From Arcticibacter tournemirensis (lineage in GTDB: Bacteria > Bacteroidota > Bacteroidia > Sphingobacteriales > Sphingobacteriaceae), in NCBI RefSeq assembly GCF_006716645.1, contig NZ_VFPL01000001.1, positions 5,121,937 through 5,185,936 of the forward strand: a stretch of 64,000 nucleotides of DNA, read 5' to 3'. Under the pieces are notes generated by a model. That model did no database searches. It was not told the origin of the DNA and worked only from the letters and a program-made list of their open reading frames with translations. Both the position numbers and the translations under genes were made by a program. Shown piece after piece: positions 16,596 to 25,257 of this stretch. Each line of letters begins with the position of its first letter. Within the stretch, counting starts at the first letter, position 1.

Positions 16596-18161
16596 TTACT
16601 TAAGAGCGTATTTATATACCACTGTTTTTCCTTCGCTGTTTTGCCCGGCGAGATAAGGTACTCCATCGGCAGATATCTGCATATCGAAATTATTAACAGT
16701 CCCGCTGATCACGAGCCTGGCTTTATTCCAACTATTCAAATCTTTATTGAAGGTCTTTACATATAATCCTGCCGCGGTGCTTTCAACCTGTGGCTGGACC
16801 CATGCAAAGAATAAGGTACCATCGGGATGTACAGAAAGAGCAAAGTTATCAGAAGTACCAAGAACAGGAACTCCCTGTCCGACTTCTTTCCAGACACCGC
16901 CCTCGAGCTTCATCACGTGGTCAACCCTTTTACCAGATACCGATTCCTGATAGGCAGCATACGTGGTGCCATCGGGCGCAACTGCAGGGCTAACCATCTG
17001 ATATCCGGCAGTAGCATTAGCGCCGAATGAACTCGTGCCCACAATATTCCAGGCAGAACCATTTAAAACAAACACAGATGGCCTGTTGGTATTGGTCGAA
17101 CGGTCCATTACTCCAAGATATAACTTACCGTTTGCCTTGATCAGCTGGGTATAAAAAGCCAGGATGCCAGGAGTGCTGTCGTATGACCATTGTCCATTTT
17201 TAAAGCTCATCACAACCACTGCCCGGTTAGCTATTCCCGGCTCGGGAGTAGCGCCGTCTTTAGTCATCGAAATGTAGGGTATGTTCGAGTCGTCAAGTGC
17301 TATTGAGAGGTAACTGGGCTTGAACAATGTAAACCGGCTGCTACCTACAACAGACCAGGTACCAGTATATTTAATTACAGTTACTTTCTGCTCACCACCC
17401 ATGTAATCCTTATAGGCAACATAGGTATTTCCTGCTTTATCGTATGCGATGGCAATATTATCAGCTCTGAATTCCGACACGCCCTTTTGCTCTCCCAGGA
17501 ATTGCCACCCGCTCGCGGTAAGAGCGGCAACAGCGCACTTCTTATCATTTGTGGCAATAGATGCCCCATTTTCATCGGTTCCTGTACGTTGATAGGCAAT
17601 TGCAGGAAGGTTCGTTACTGGGTTGATAGCCATCTTTATCCCTGCAGCGCCTGATCCTGTAACGTTCGATCCTATTAGCTGCCATTCATATTCTTTAATA
17701 TATGTGATGGTGACTGAATATCTCTGGGACTCAGTGGATCCTGGCTCTGACACTTCATATACCAGCTTATTTTCCGACGATTCAAGGGAGCTGGAAAAGT
17801 CGTTCTTACTTACTCTGCTTTGTTGCTCTACACCGGCCACCTTTACGACACACCCTTCCGAGACCTCAAAACGGGCAGCAAGCTGCGACAGATCTCCTGA
17901 AAGCAGCGGTAATATTCGATTGGCTTTATGTTGTGTTTTGACTGCCACTTTTTGCCAGGCTTGGTCGACATCTACAGAAGAAAAGAAGTCCAAATCCTTT
18001 TGGACCGATTCGCTATCTCTAAAAGATTCTAACAGCTTCCTGTTTTCTTTGTCCTCATTGAGCCATTTTTCGAGCGATTCACTCTCCGTTGGACTCAATT
18101 TACCCTTGAGGAAACGGGCAATTAAGCCGGCATATTCAAAAATACTCTTCTGCATTTTCAT
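16596..18161 (-). CDS. FecR-like anti-sigma N-terminus fused to a beta-propeller, no membrane segment
   Basis: A 521-residue protein. Residues 1-80 look like the cytoplasmic anti-sigma part of FecR proteins (AGLIARFLKGKLSPTESESLEKWL...AWQKVA). Normally a membrane helix follows. Here residues 85-150 instead resemble the second half of a cadherin-like/DUF5018 domain (RFEVSEGCVVKVAGVEQQS...YSVTITY), and the rest is seven repeats of about 50 residues, each with a W-x-x-x-G turn (EWQLIG, GWQFLG, TWSVVG, QWSYDS, AWNIVG, VWKEVG, SWNKAR) followed by G-x-x-Y-x-A, i.e. a seven-bladed propeller. No signal peptide or membrane helix is visible. It lies 112 bases behind an ECF sigma gene. It may be a deletion fusion of fecR with a downstream surface-protein gene, or a real soluble sensor. 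Confidence 0.75.
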   Translation of the reverse strand: MKMQKSIFEYAGLIARFLKGKLSPTESESLEKWLNEDKENRKLLESFRDSESVQKDLDFFSSVDVDQAWQKVAVKTQHKANRILPLLSGDLSQLAARFEVSEGCVVKVAGVEQQSRVSKNDFSSSLESSENKLVYEVSEPGSTESQRYSVTITYIKEYEWQLIGSNVTGSGAAGIKMAINPVTNLPAIAYQRTGTDENGASIATNDKKCAVAALTASGWQFLGEQKGVSEFRADNIAIAYDKAGNTYVAYKDYMGGEQKVTVIKYTGTWSVVGSSRFTLFKPSYLSIALDDSNIPYISMTKDGATPEPGIANRAVVVMSFKNGQWSYDSTPGILAFYTQLIKANGKLYLGVMDRSTNTNRPSVFVLNGSAWNIVGTSSFGANATAGYQMVSPAVAPDGTTYAAYQESVSGKRVDHVMKLEGGVWKEVGQGVPVLGTSDNFALSVHPDGTLFFAWVQPQVESTAAGLYVKTFNKDLNSWNKARLVISGTVNNFDMQISADGVPYLAGQNSEGKTVVYKYALK

Positions 18162-18273
18162 TAATTCCTAATAAAGAAACCTGAAAACAGAAACAGGGTG
18201 ACAAACACTAAAAAAATATTAACAAGTGCGGGTTTATTTTACAAGAAAACAGAAAAAGAAATAAATAAAAGAC

Positions 18274-18837
18274 TTATTTAAAAACAAATAAAGCGAAAAC
18301 CAAAAACACCTCAGGATTCAACTTCAAACGAAGCAATTGAAGCCCTCTTTTCTTTTGGGTTTTAACAGTATTTATACTCACGCCTAGCTTCTCTGCTATT
18401 TTAGGATTTTTAAGTCCTTCCAGATAGCCTAACTTGAATACCTTTTGGCAGCCATCGGGCAGAGTATCTATAACACGGTAGATTTCATCCATTACCTCTG
18501 AACGGATAATGGCATGTAAAAAACGGGCGTCTTCACTCGGATCGGGATCCTGGGATAGGATATATTTTTCCTCAACTTTCTGTCTTCTAAGGTAGTTAAG
18601 ACTTGCATTGCGAATACTCGAGTACAAAAAGTTTCTGATTGCTCCCGGATGAGATGATATTTCGGCACGCAAATGCCAATACCTGATAAAACACTCCTGA
18701 ACTATATCTTCGGAGTGGCTTTTATCTCCTAATATTTGAAATGCGAAATGACAAAGCCTGGGATAATAGCATCTAAACAATTCCTCAAGCGATGGAACAA
18801 TTACGTCTTCGTTAGGCCACTGGTCTTCCATATTCAA
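18274..18837 (-). CDS. ECF RNA polymerase sigma factor
   Basis: A 187-residue sigma-70 family protein. Region 2 is at about 20-85 (LFRCYYPRLCHFAFQILGDKSHSEDIVQECFIRYW) and region 4 at about 118-172 (IDTLPDGCQKVFKLGYLEGLKNPKIAEKLGVSINTVKTQ). A hydrophobic tail (VFLVFALFVFK) closes the protein, as in many Bacteroidota FecI-type factors. It would direct transcription of a target locus when released by its anti-sigma factor, probably the neighbouring FecR-like fusion. No SusC/TonB receptor follows, so the usual receptor-FecR-sigma chain looks incomplete here. Confidence 0.92.
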   Translation of the reverse strand: MNMEDQWPNEDVIVPSLEELFRCYYPRLCHFAFQILGDKSHSEDIVQECFIRYWHLRAEISSHPGAIRNFLYSSIRNASLNYLRRQKVEEKYILSQDPDPSEDARFLHAIIRSEVMDEIYRVIDTLPDGCQKVFKLGYLEGLKNPKIAEKLGVSINTVKTQKKRGLQLLRLKLNPEVFLVFALFVFK

Positions 18838-18949
18838 TTCGCACCGATAATATCAATAAAATGGTTAACAGAACGCTCCAACACAGGCTCATACTATAAC
18901 CACTTTTGCCACTTCCAAAGTCAATATGAATTTCAGGGAGAGGTAGTGA

Positions 18950-18966
18950 TCTGCCGGTCCGGCAGA
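18950..18966. repeat. GC-rich perfect palindrome upstream of the sigma gene
   Basis: TCTGCCGG-T-CCGGCAGA: eight-base arms around one base, standing out in an AT-rich gap about 115 bases upstream of the sigma factor start. It could be an operator. Confidence 0.4.
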
Positions 18967-19202
18967 AATCTTTCTAAAATTAGAAAACATTGAATTAAAA
19001 AAGAAATATTTTGAAAGATTTTCAGCAAAAAGGCCAACCAAGTTAAAACTTCACAACGTTCCGTGCATTCTATTGTATTGATCATTATGCATTTTTTAAT
19101 AAAAAAAGTATTGAAGGCTGTTACTCCAGAAAGCACGATATTAACATTCAATTCTTTTTTTAACATTCCTTTTTATTCAAATTTTTTAACTCACAAAAAT
19201 TC

Positions 19203-19210
19203 TATCTTTG
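19203..19210 (+). promoter_or_regulatory. -7 box of purH
   Basis: TATCTTTG matches the -7 consensus 20 bases before the purH ATG. No TTG is found at the expected -33 distance. Confidence 0.6.
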
Positions 19211-19230
19211 CAGCTTAAAAATCTCACTCA

Positions 19231-20757
19231 ATGAACCATCCTGTTAAGATAAAAAATGCTTTAATTTCAGTGTATTATAAAGACGGACTGGAGCCGTTAA
19301 TAAAAAAATTAAATGAATCGGGAGTAACGTTTTACTCTACAGGTGGTACGGAGAAGTTTATAAAAAGTATGGGATGCGAGGTTGTGCCCGTTGAGGACCT
19401 CACCGGTTATCCTTCTATTTTAGGAGGCCGGGTAAAAACATTACATCCTAAAGTTTTTGGAGGGATTCTTTCCAGAAGGGACCTGCTGGAAGATAAAGAG
19501 CAGAGTACGCAATATGAGATTCCTGAAATTGACCTGGTCATTGTAGACCTTTATCCATTTGAAGAAACTGTAAAAGCGGGGCTGCCTGAAGACGAAATTA
19601 TAGAAAAGATCGACATTGGAGGCATCTCGCTTATCCGTGCTGCAGCTAAAAATTTCAACGACGTAGTGATTGTTGCCTCAAAGAATGACTACAGCACGCT
19701 TCTGGACATTTTACAGCAAAATGAAGGCAGCACGTTTCTGGAACAACGGCGCGAATTTGCAAAAAAGGCATTTAACATCTCTTCGCACTACGATACTGCG
19801 ATATTCAACTATTTCAACCAGGAAGATCCGTTACAGGTTTTCAAACAGAGTATGCAGCAGGTAAAGACACTGCGTTATGGAGAGAACCCCCACCAGAAAG
19901 GTTATTTCTACGGTGATCTGGATGCCCTGTTCACTCAGCTTAACGGAAAAGAACTTTCGTACAATAATCTTGTAGACGTGGATGCTGCGGTAGCTCTAAT
20001 CGACGAATTTACTGAACCTACATTTGCTATTCTTAAACACACCAATGCTTGTGGAGTTGCTACCAGATCAAATCTTCTGACCGCCTGGAAAGATGCGCTG
20101 GCATGCGATCCGGTTTCGGCCTTTGGTGGTGTGATTATCTGCAATGGTGAGGTTGACGAAGAAACTGCTATAAAGATCAACAAACTCTTTTTTGAAGTTC
20201 TTATTGCACCATCCTTCAGCGCGGATGCCCTAGAAGTTCTTACAGAAAAGAAAAACCGCATCCTGCTGCAACGTAAAGAGGTAAAACTCCCCGGAAAGCT
20301 GTTTAAGACGCTTTTAAATGGAGTGATTGAGCAGGATAAGGATTCTGTTATTGAAGGCCCGGGACAAATGACTCCGGTTACTGTAAATAAACCAACCGAA
20401 GCGGAGCTTCAGGATCTTTTCTTTGCAAACAAACTGGTAAAACATACTAAATCAAATACGATTATCCTCGCAAAAAACGGACAGCTTCTTGCCAGCGGAG
20501 TAGGTCAAACCTCACGAGTTGATGCACTGAAACAGGCCATTGAAAAAGCAAAATCCTTTAATTTCGCTTTGGATGGAGCAGTAATGGCATCCGATGCTTT
20601 TTTCCCTTTTCCAGATTGTGTAGAGATCGCAGCTGAGGCAGGTATTACAGCCGTTCTCCAGCCTGGAGGTTCTGTAAAAGATCAGCTTTCTATAGACATG
20701 GCAAACGAAAAAGGAATTTCCATGGTGATGACCGGAGTGCGACATTTTAAACATTAA
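19231..20757 (+). CDS. purH: Bifunctional AICAR transformylase / IMP cyclohydrolase
   Basis: A 508-residue protein that completes IMP synthesis: an N-terminal MGS-like cyclohydrolase domain (about 1-195, with YSTGGTEKFI, VEDLTGYPSILGGRVKTLHPKV and DLVIVDLYPFEETV) and a C-terminal AICARFT domain (from about 200, with LRYGENPHQKGYFYGD, LKHTNACGVATR, ACDPVSAFGGVI and SDAFFPFPD). Length is normal. It is separated from mreB by about 100 bases that carry a fresh promoter, so it is probably transcribed alone. Confidence 0.97.
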   Translation: MNHPVKIKNALISVYYKDGLEPLIKKLNESGVTFYSTGGTEKFIKSMGCEVVPVEDLTGYPSILGGRVKTLHPKVFGGILSRRDLLEDKEQSTQYEIPEIDLVIVDLYPFEETVKAGLPEDEIIEKIDIGGISLIRAAAKNFNDVVIVASKNDYSTLLDILQQNEGSTFLEQRREFAKKAFNISSHYDTAIFNYFNQEDPLQVFKQSMQQVKTLRYGENPHQKGYFYGDLDALFTQLNGKELSYNNLVDVDAAVALIDEFTEPTFAILKHTNACGVATRSNLLTAWKDALACDPVSAFGGVIICNGEVDEETAIKINKLFFEVLIAPSFSADALEVLTEKKNRILLQRKEVKLPGKLFKTLLNGVIEQDKDSVIEGPGQMTPVTVNKPTEAELQDLFFANKLVKHTKSNTIILAKNGQLLASGVGQTSRVDALKQAIEKAKSFNFALDGAVMASDAFFPFPDCVEIAAEAGITAVLQPGGSVKDQLSIDMANEKGISMVMTGVRHFKH

Positions 20758-20821
20758 ATCGTATAAATAGGGATAAGACAGATAAGAGCCTTTAACAATC
20801 TCTTATTTAAAAAAAAGAATT

Positions 20822-20829
20822 TAACTTTG
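20822..20829 (+). promoter_or_regulatory. -7 box of the mre operon
   Basis: TAACTTTG matches TAnnTTTG 31 bases before the mreB ATG, consistent with a separate promoter for the rod-shape operon. No clear -33 TTG. Confidence 0.5.
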
Positions 20830-20860
20830 CATACTTTTTTAAATTTTAAACACTTCCCTG

Positions 20861-21883
20861 ATGGGTTTATTTAATTGGTTTACACAAGAGATTGCTATTG
20901 ACCTGGGTACAGCAAATACCCTCATCATACATAACGATAAAGTGGTGGTTGACGAACCGTCGATTGTTGCCTTCGACCGCACAACAAATAAAATCATCGC
21001 CATTGGCCGCCAGGCAATGCAGATGGAAGGTAAGACGCACGAAAATATCCGTACTGTCCGGCCTCTTAAAGATGGTGTTATTGCCGATTTTAACGCGGCA
21101 GAGCACATGATCAGGGGAATGATCAAAATGATCAACAACGGAAAAGGATGGTTTTTCCCTTCTTTAAGGATGGTAATTTGTATCCCCTCCGGCATTACAG
21201 AGGTTGAAAAGCGAGCGGTAAGAGATTCAGCCGAAATAGCGGGAGCAAAGGAAGTTTACCTGATCCATGAGCCAATGGCTGCTGCTGTCGGTATCGGAAT
21301 AGATGTGGAAGAGCCGATGGGAAATATGATTATCGACATCGGTGGCGGAACTACCGAAATCGCGGTAATTGCACTTTCAGGTATTGTATGCGACCAGTCA
21401 ATCCGCGTTGCGGGCGACAATTTCGACAGCGATATCGTGCAATATATTCGTCGCCAGCATAATATCATGATTGGAGAACGTACCGCCGAAAAAATAAAGA
21501 TTGAAGTCGGCGCTGCACTTCCCGAATTAACCGATCCTCCTGCTGACTTTGCTGTACAGGGACGTGATCTGATGACCGGTGTGCCGAAACAAATTACCGT
21601 TTCTTATACCGAAATAGCCCATTGTCTTGATAAGTCTATATCCAAGATCGAAGAGGCTATTCTGAAAGCGCTTGAAATAACGCCTCCTGAGCTGTCAGCT
21701 GATATTTACCAGACAGGTATTTATCTTACCGGCGGTGGCGCCCTGTTACGCGGACTGGATAAAAGGGTAGCAGCGAAAACAAAATTACCAGTTCACGTGG
21801 CCGAAGATCCTTTGAGAGCAGTAGTTCGCGGAACAGGTATAGCCCTTAAGAATATCGGAGGCTTTAAATTTTTAATGCAATAA
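20861..21883 (+). CDS. mreB: Rod-shape-determining actin homologue MreB
   Basis: A 340-residue bacterial actin. The phosphate-binding loops IDLGTANTLI (near residue 12) and DIGGGTTEIAVIAL (about 160) and the adenosine motif LTGGGALLRGLD (about 290) are present. MreB filaments under the inner membrane organise side-wall peptidoglycan synthesis. It opens the mreB-mreC-mreD-mrdA-rodA operon. The 90 bases to mreC carry an 18-bp inverted repeat that may uncouple the expression of mreB from the rest. Confidence 0.97.
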   Translation: MGLFNWFTQEIAIDLGTANTLIIHNDKVVVDEPSIVAFDRTTNKIIAIGRQAMQMEGKTHENIRTVRPLKDGVIADFNAAEHMIRGMIKMINNGKGWFFPSLRMVICIPSGITEVEKRAVRDSAEIAGAKEVYLIHEPMAAAVGIGIDVEEPMGNMIIDIGGGTTEIAVIALSGIVCDQSIRVAGDNFDSDIVQYIRRQHNIMIGERTAEKIKIEVGAALPELTDPPADFAVQGRDLMTGVPKQITVSYTEIAHCLDKSISKIEEAILKALEITPPELSADIYQTGIYLTGGGALLRGLDKRVAAKTKLPVHVAEDPLRAVVRGTGIALKNIGGFKFLMQ

Positions 21884-21887
21884 ATGA

Positions 21888-21955
21888 GTTATAAGTTGTA
21901 AGTAGTACGTTATAAGTATTTAAACCTTGTAATTTTTCTACTTACAACTTATAAC
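21888..21955. repeat. Inverted word repeat between mreB and mreC
   Basis: GTTATAAGTTGTAAGTAG (21888-21905) is the exact inverse complement of 21938-21955, an 18-bp stem with a 32-base loop. A further partial copy (CTACAACTTACAACTCAT, 21956-21973) runs into the mreC ATG and could pair alternatively with the left arm. The arms are built from the word AAGTTRTAAGT. Confidence 0.75.
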
Positions 21956-21973
21956 CTACAACTTACAACTCAT

Positions 21974-22807
21974 ATGCGTAATCTCTGGCTTCTTATCAGT
22001 AAGTATAACGCATTTTTCCTTTTCATTATTTTTTTCATTGTCTCGGTTGCCCTTATCATACGAAATAACTCTTTTCAGAGAGCCGGGGTACTCAATTCAT
22101 CAAACCAAATCATAGGTCAGGCGTATGAACGCATGAACCAGTTCCAGGCTTACCTGAGGCTTGCCAAGGTAAACGACAGTCTTGCTGCAGAAAATGCACG
22201 ACTCAGGGGCCTGTTAAAAAATGCTTTTTTTGATGATAGTGTTCAGCAAAAAACAGTTAAGGATACTGTGGCCAGACAACAATATACCTTTATTGTTGCG
22301 CGCGTAATTAATAACTCTGTTCATCAAAAAGACAATTACCTTACTATTAACAGGGGGATGCGTCATGGAATTAACAGAGGGATGGGTGTTATCAGTTCTT
22401 CGGGTATCGTCGGAATTGTGAAAGACGTTTCGAGCAACTTCGCAACAATCACATCGCTTTTAAACAGTGACACGAAGATCAGCGCAAGTATCGCAGAGAA
22501 TCAGGCATTCGGATCGCTCGTTTGGGGCGAAGGGAACCACAATCCTCAAATAGCCCTTTTGCAGGACATTCCGAATCATATCATAGTAAAAAGAGGGCAG
22601 CATGTAGTGACATCGGGATACTCTACTTTATTCCCCGCCGGACTCCCTATCGGAAGAGTCATCGGTACAAAAGCAAAAGGAGGGGATAGTTTTCCCGAAA
22701 TAGAGGTAATGCTTCATACTGATTTTTCAACGTTACAATACGTGTATGTAATCAGAAACGTATTTGCTGCAGAAAAAGAAAACTTAGAAACCGGGAGTAA
22801 ACAGTAA
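21974..22807 (+). CDS. mreC: Rod-shape-determining protein MreC
   Basis: A 277-residue periplasmic scaffold: one N-terminal membrane helix (about 12-30, FLFIIFFIVSVALII), a coiled coil (about 50-85) and the two-barrel MreC domain (about 95-270, with INRGMRHGINRGMGVISSSGIVG and VVTSGYSTLFPAGLPIGRV). It links MreB to the PBP2/RodA synthase. Its stop overlaps the mreD start by one base (TAATG), implying translational coupling. Confidence 0.94.
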   Translation: MRNLWLLISKYNAFFLFIIFFIVSVALIIRNNSFQRAGVLNSSNQIIGQAYERMNQFQAYLRLAKVNDSLAAENARLRGLLKNAFFDDSVQQKTVKDTVARQQYTFIVARVINNSVHQKDNYLTINRGMRHGINRGMGVISSSGIVGIVKDVSSNFATITSLLNSDTKISASIAENQAFGSLVWGEGNHNPQIALLQDIPNHIIVKRGQHVVTSGYSTLFPAGLPIGRVIGTKAKGGDSFPEIEVMLHTDFSTLQYVYVIRNVFAAEKENLETGSKQ

Positions 22808-23322
22808 TGGGAAGGACTATTATTAAAAACATCGTCCGCTTCGCGGTACTAATATTTATCCAGGCATTCCTCCTGAAGAATATCGGTTTTTATAACCTGG
22901 CGACTCCATTTTTATATATCCTCTTTATTCTTCTGCTCCCTTTTGAAACACCTAACTGGCTTCTGTTTCCAATCGCGTTTCTTACAGGCTTAACCGTAGA
23001 TGCGTTTTATGATACCGCCGGGATTAATGCAGCTGCTTGCACCGTACTGGCCCTCGTGCGCACTATTTTTATAAACATTACTGTTCAAAGACAGGGGTTT
23101 GAGAACGAACCTGAGCCAAAACTTGGGATCATGGGATTCCGCTGGTTCTTTTTCTATACGGTAGTTCTCACACTTTTCCATCATCTTACGCTGATCTTTC
23201 TGGAAGCATTTAGTTTTTCTGATTTGAAATACATACTAATTCGCTTCCTTTTATGTTCTCTTTTTACAGTATTTTTAATTTTAATATCAGAATTTATTTT
23301 CTTCCGTAAGAAAGAGCGCTAA
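22807..23322 (+). CDS. mreD: Rod-shape-determining protein MreD
   Basis: A 171-residue inner-membrane protein with about five hydrophobic segments and the small charged-poor profile of MreD. Sequence conservation in this family is low, so the call rests mainly on topology, length and position between mreC (1-base overlap) and mrdA (next base). Confidence 0.88.
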   Translation: MGRTIIKNIVRFAVLIFIQAFLLKNIGFYNLATPFLYILFILLLPFETPNWLLFPIAFLTGLTVDAFYDTAGINAAACTVLALVRTIFINITVQRQGFENEPEPKLGIMGFRWFFFYTVVLTLFHHLTLIFLEAFSFSDLKYILIRFLLCSLFTVFLILISEFIFFRKKER

Positions 23323-25257
23323 ATGAATAGTTTCTTCCCCCGCAGGTATGTTGTACAAGGGATATTTATAGTAATAACCGTTATTTTACTGGCTCGCCTG
23401 TTCTATATTCAGGTGATAGATAAAAGCTACTTCCTTTCTGCCAATAACAACGTGTTAAGGACGGTTACTATCTATCCGGCCCGGGGAGTAATATTGGACC
23501 GCAGGGGCAAAATACTTGTACAGAACGAACCGGTTTACGACCTTATGGTTGTTCCAAGAGAAGTAACACCCTTTGACACTCTTGAGTTCTGCAGGTTAAT
23601 CGGAATTTCCAAGGCCAACTTTACAAAGAAATTCGAAAAGGCAAAAAGCTTCTCCCCTTACCGGGGCTCGGTTCTCGAAAAACAATTATCTGCAGTTACC
23701 TTCGCCAGGTTCCAGGAAAAGCTATTCGAGTTTAAGGGATTCTATATTCAGAAACGATCTGTGAGACGTTATCCTGACAGCATCGCAGCCCAGTTCCTTG
23801 GATATATTAATGAGGTGAATGAGAATGATATCAATAAATCAAACGGCTTTTATAATCCCGGTGACTACATCGGCCGAACAGGAGTTGAAAAATCATATGA
23901 AGAGGTTTTAAGGGGGCAGCGAGGAGTACAAAAGCTAATGGTCGACGCCTTCAATCGCCCAAAAGGCCACTATGCTGAGGGGAAATATGACACCCTTGCG
24001 TCAACCGGAGATAATCTTATTTCATCACTTGATAAAGACTTGCAGAAATTCGGCGAGCAGCTGATGAACAACAAAATTGGCAGCATTGTAGCAATTGAAC
24101 CGTCGACAGGAGAAATCCTTGCATTTGTCAGCAGTCCATCGTATGACCCTAACCTAATGGTGGGAAGATATAAGGGAAACAACTACATGCGGCTATTAAA
24201 CAGCCCGAATAAACCATTGTTTATTCGCCCGATACAGGCCGAGTATCCGCCGGGTTCGATATTTAAGGTTATTAACGCACTGATCGGTCAGCAGTCGGGA
24301 GCTATCAACGCGGGAAGCCAGTTCTTTTGCGGTGGAGGATATCGTTATGGACGCAGGGGACTGATGCGCTGTACGCACGTTCATGGCTCTCTTGACCTGG
24401 CACAATCTATCCAGTATTCCTGCAATACATATTATGGCTTCGTCTACAACAGGATGATTGATCACTCGGGTATGCGTTCGGCAAAGGCCTATCAGAAGTG
24501 GTTCGACGCTGTTGCCCGCTTCGGCGTGGGAAGCAAACTAGGAATCGACCTTCCTAACGAACGAAAAGGCAACCTACCGTCTGTTTCCTTCTATACGCGC
24601 CATTTCAGAAGCGACAAATGGACCTCCAGTTACAATATCTCGCTCTCGATCGGGCAGGGAGAATTGGGCATTACTCCCTTACAGATGGCAAACGTAGTGG
24701 CAGCGGTTGCCAACAGAGGTTTCTTTTACACACCTCATCTTATAAAAGCGTTCGGTGAGAAAAAAGTGATTAAGGAAGAGTACACCCGCAAGAATAGTGT
24801 CGGGGTTGATGCCAGGTACTTTGCTCCGGTTATCGAAGGAATGAGTCGGGTTGTAAATCAACCCGGCGGTACAGCTTCTTATTCAAGAATTTATGACATT
24901 GAAATGTGCGGTAAAACAGGGACAGTACAGAACCCCCACGGCGAGGATCACTCTGTATTTTTCGCGTTTGCCCCCAGGAATAATCCCAAAATAGCCATTG
25001 CAGTGGTTGTAGAGAATGCAGGGTTTGGCGCTACCTGGTCGGCTCCTATTGCAAGCTTAATGGTCGAAAAATATCTGCGTGACTCTATATCCAGACCGAA
25101 AGCCTACGTTGAGCGCCTGCTTAAAGCAAATCTGCTGCCGGGCGCCAAGCCGAAGCCGCGGGCAATACAACGCAACACAGGAGATTCCACCGTGCAGAAA
25201 CTGGAGTTGCAACCCGTTGAAACAATCACACCTAAAGCTGTTTTGAAAGATGAATAA
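23323..25257 (+). CDS. mrdA: Penicillin-binding protein 2, elongasome transpeptidase
   Basis: A 644-residue class B PBP that cross-links side-wall peptidoglycan. It has an N-terminal membrane anchor (about 9-30), a PBP dimer domain (about 45-220, with RGVILDRRGKILVQN) and a transpeptidase domain with the active-site serine in PPGSIFKVIN, YSCN as the SxN motif and CGKTGTVQNP as the KTG motif. It begins directly behind the mreD stop and overlaps rodA by eight bases. Confidence 0.96.
   Translation: MNSFFPRRYVVQGIFIVITVILLARLFYIQVIDKSYFLSANNNVLRTVTIYPARGVILDRRGKILVQNEPVYDLMVVPREVTPFDTLEFCRLIGISKANFTKKFEKAKSFSPYRGSVLEKQLSAVTFARFQEKLFEFKGFYIQKRSVRRYPDSIAAQFLGYINEVNENDINKSNGFYNPGDYIGRTGVEKSYEEVLRGQRGVQKLMVDAFNRPKGHYAEGKYDTLASTGDNLISSLDKDLQKFGEQLMNNKIGSIVAIEPSTGEILAFVSSPSYDPNLMVGRYKGNNYMRLLNSPNKPLFIRPIQAEYPPGSIFKVINALIGQQSGAINAGSQFFCGGGYRYGRRGLMRCTHVHGSLDLAQSIQYSCNTYYGFVYNRMIDHSGMRSAKAYQKWFDAVARFGVGSKLGIDLPNERKGNLPSVSFYTRHFRSDKWTSSYNISLSIGQGELGITPLQMANVVAAVANRGFFYTPHLIKAFGEKKVIKEEYTRKNSVGVDARYFAPVIEGMSRVVNQPGGTASYSRIYDIEMCGKTGTVQNPHGEDHSVFFAFAPRNNPKIAIAVVVENAGFGATWSAPIASLMVEKYLRDSISRPKAYVERLLKANLLPGAKPKPRAIQRNTGDSTVQKLELQPVETITPKAVLKDE

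Larger units (their letters stand above)
18838..19230. other. Intergenic region between sigma factor and purH
   Basis: 393 bases without a gene. It holds the purH promoter at its right end and a GC-rich palindrome at 18950-18966. The remainder is AT-rich with nothing recognisable; TGACTTTG near 18914 on the minus strand is a one-mismatch -7 candidate for the sigma gene. Confidence 0.4.

Noticed and set aside
17623..18171. Plus-strand frame of 182 codons opposite the FecR-propeller gene
   Set aside because: Serine-rich shadow of the opposite strand; no start signal or family resemblance.
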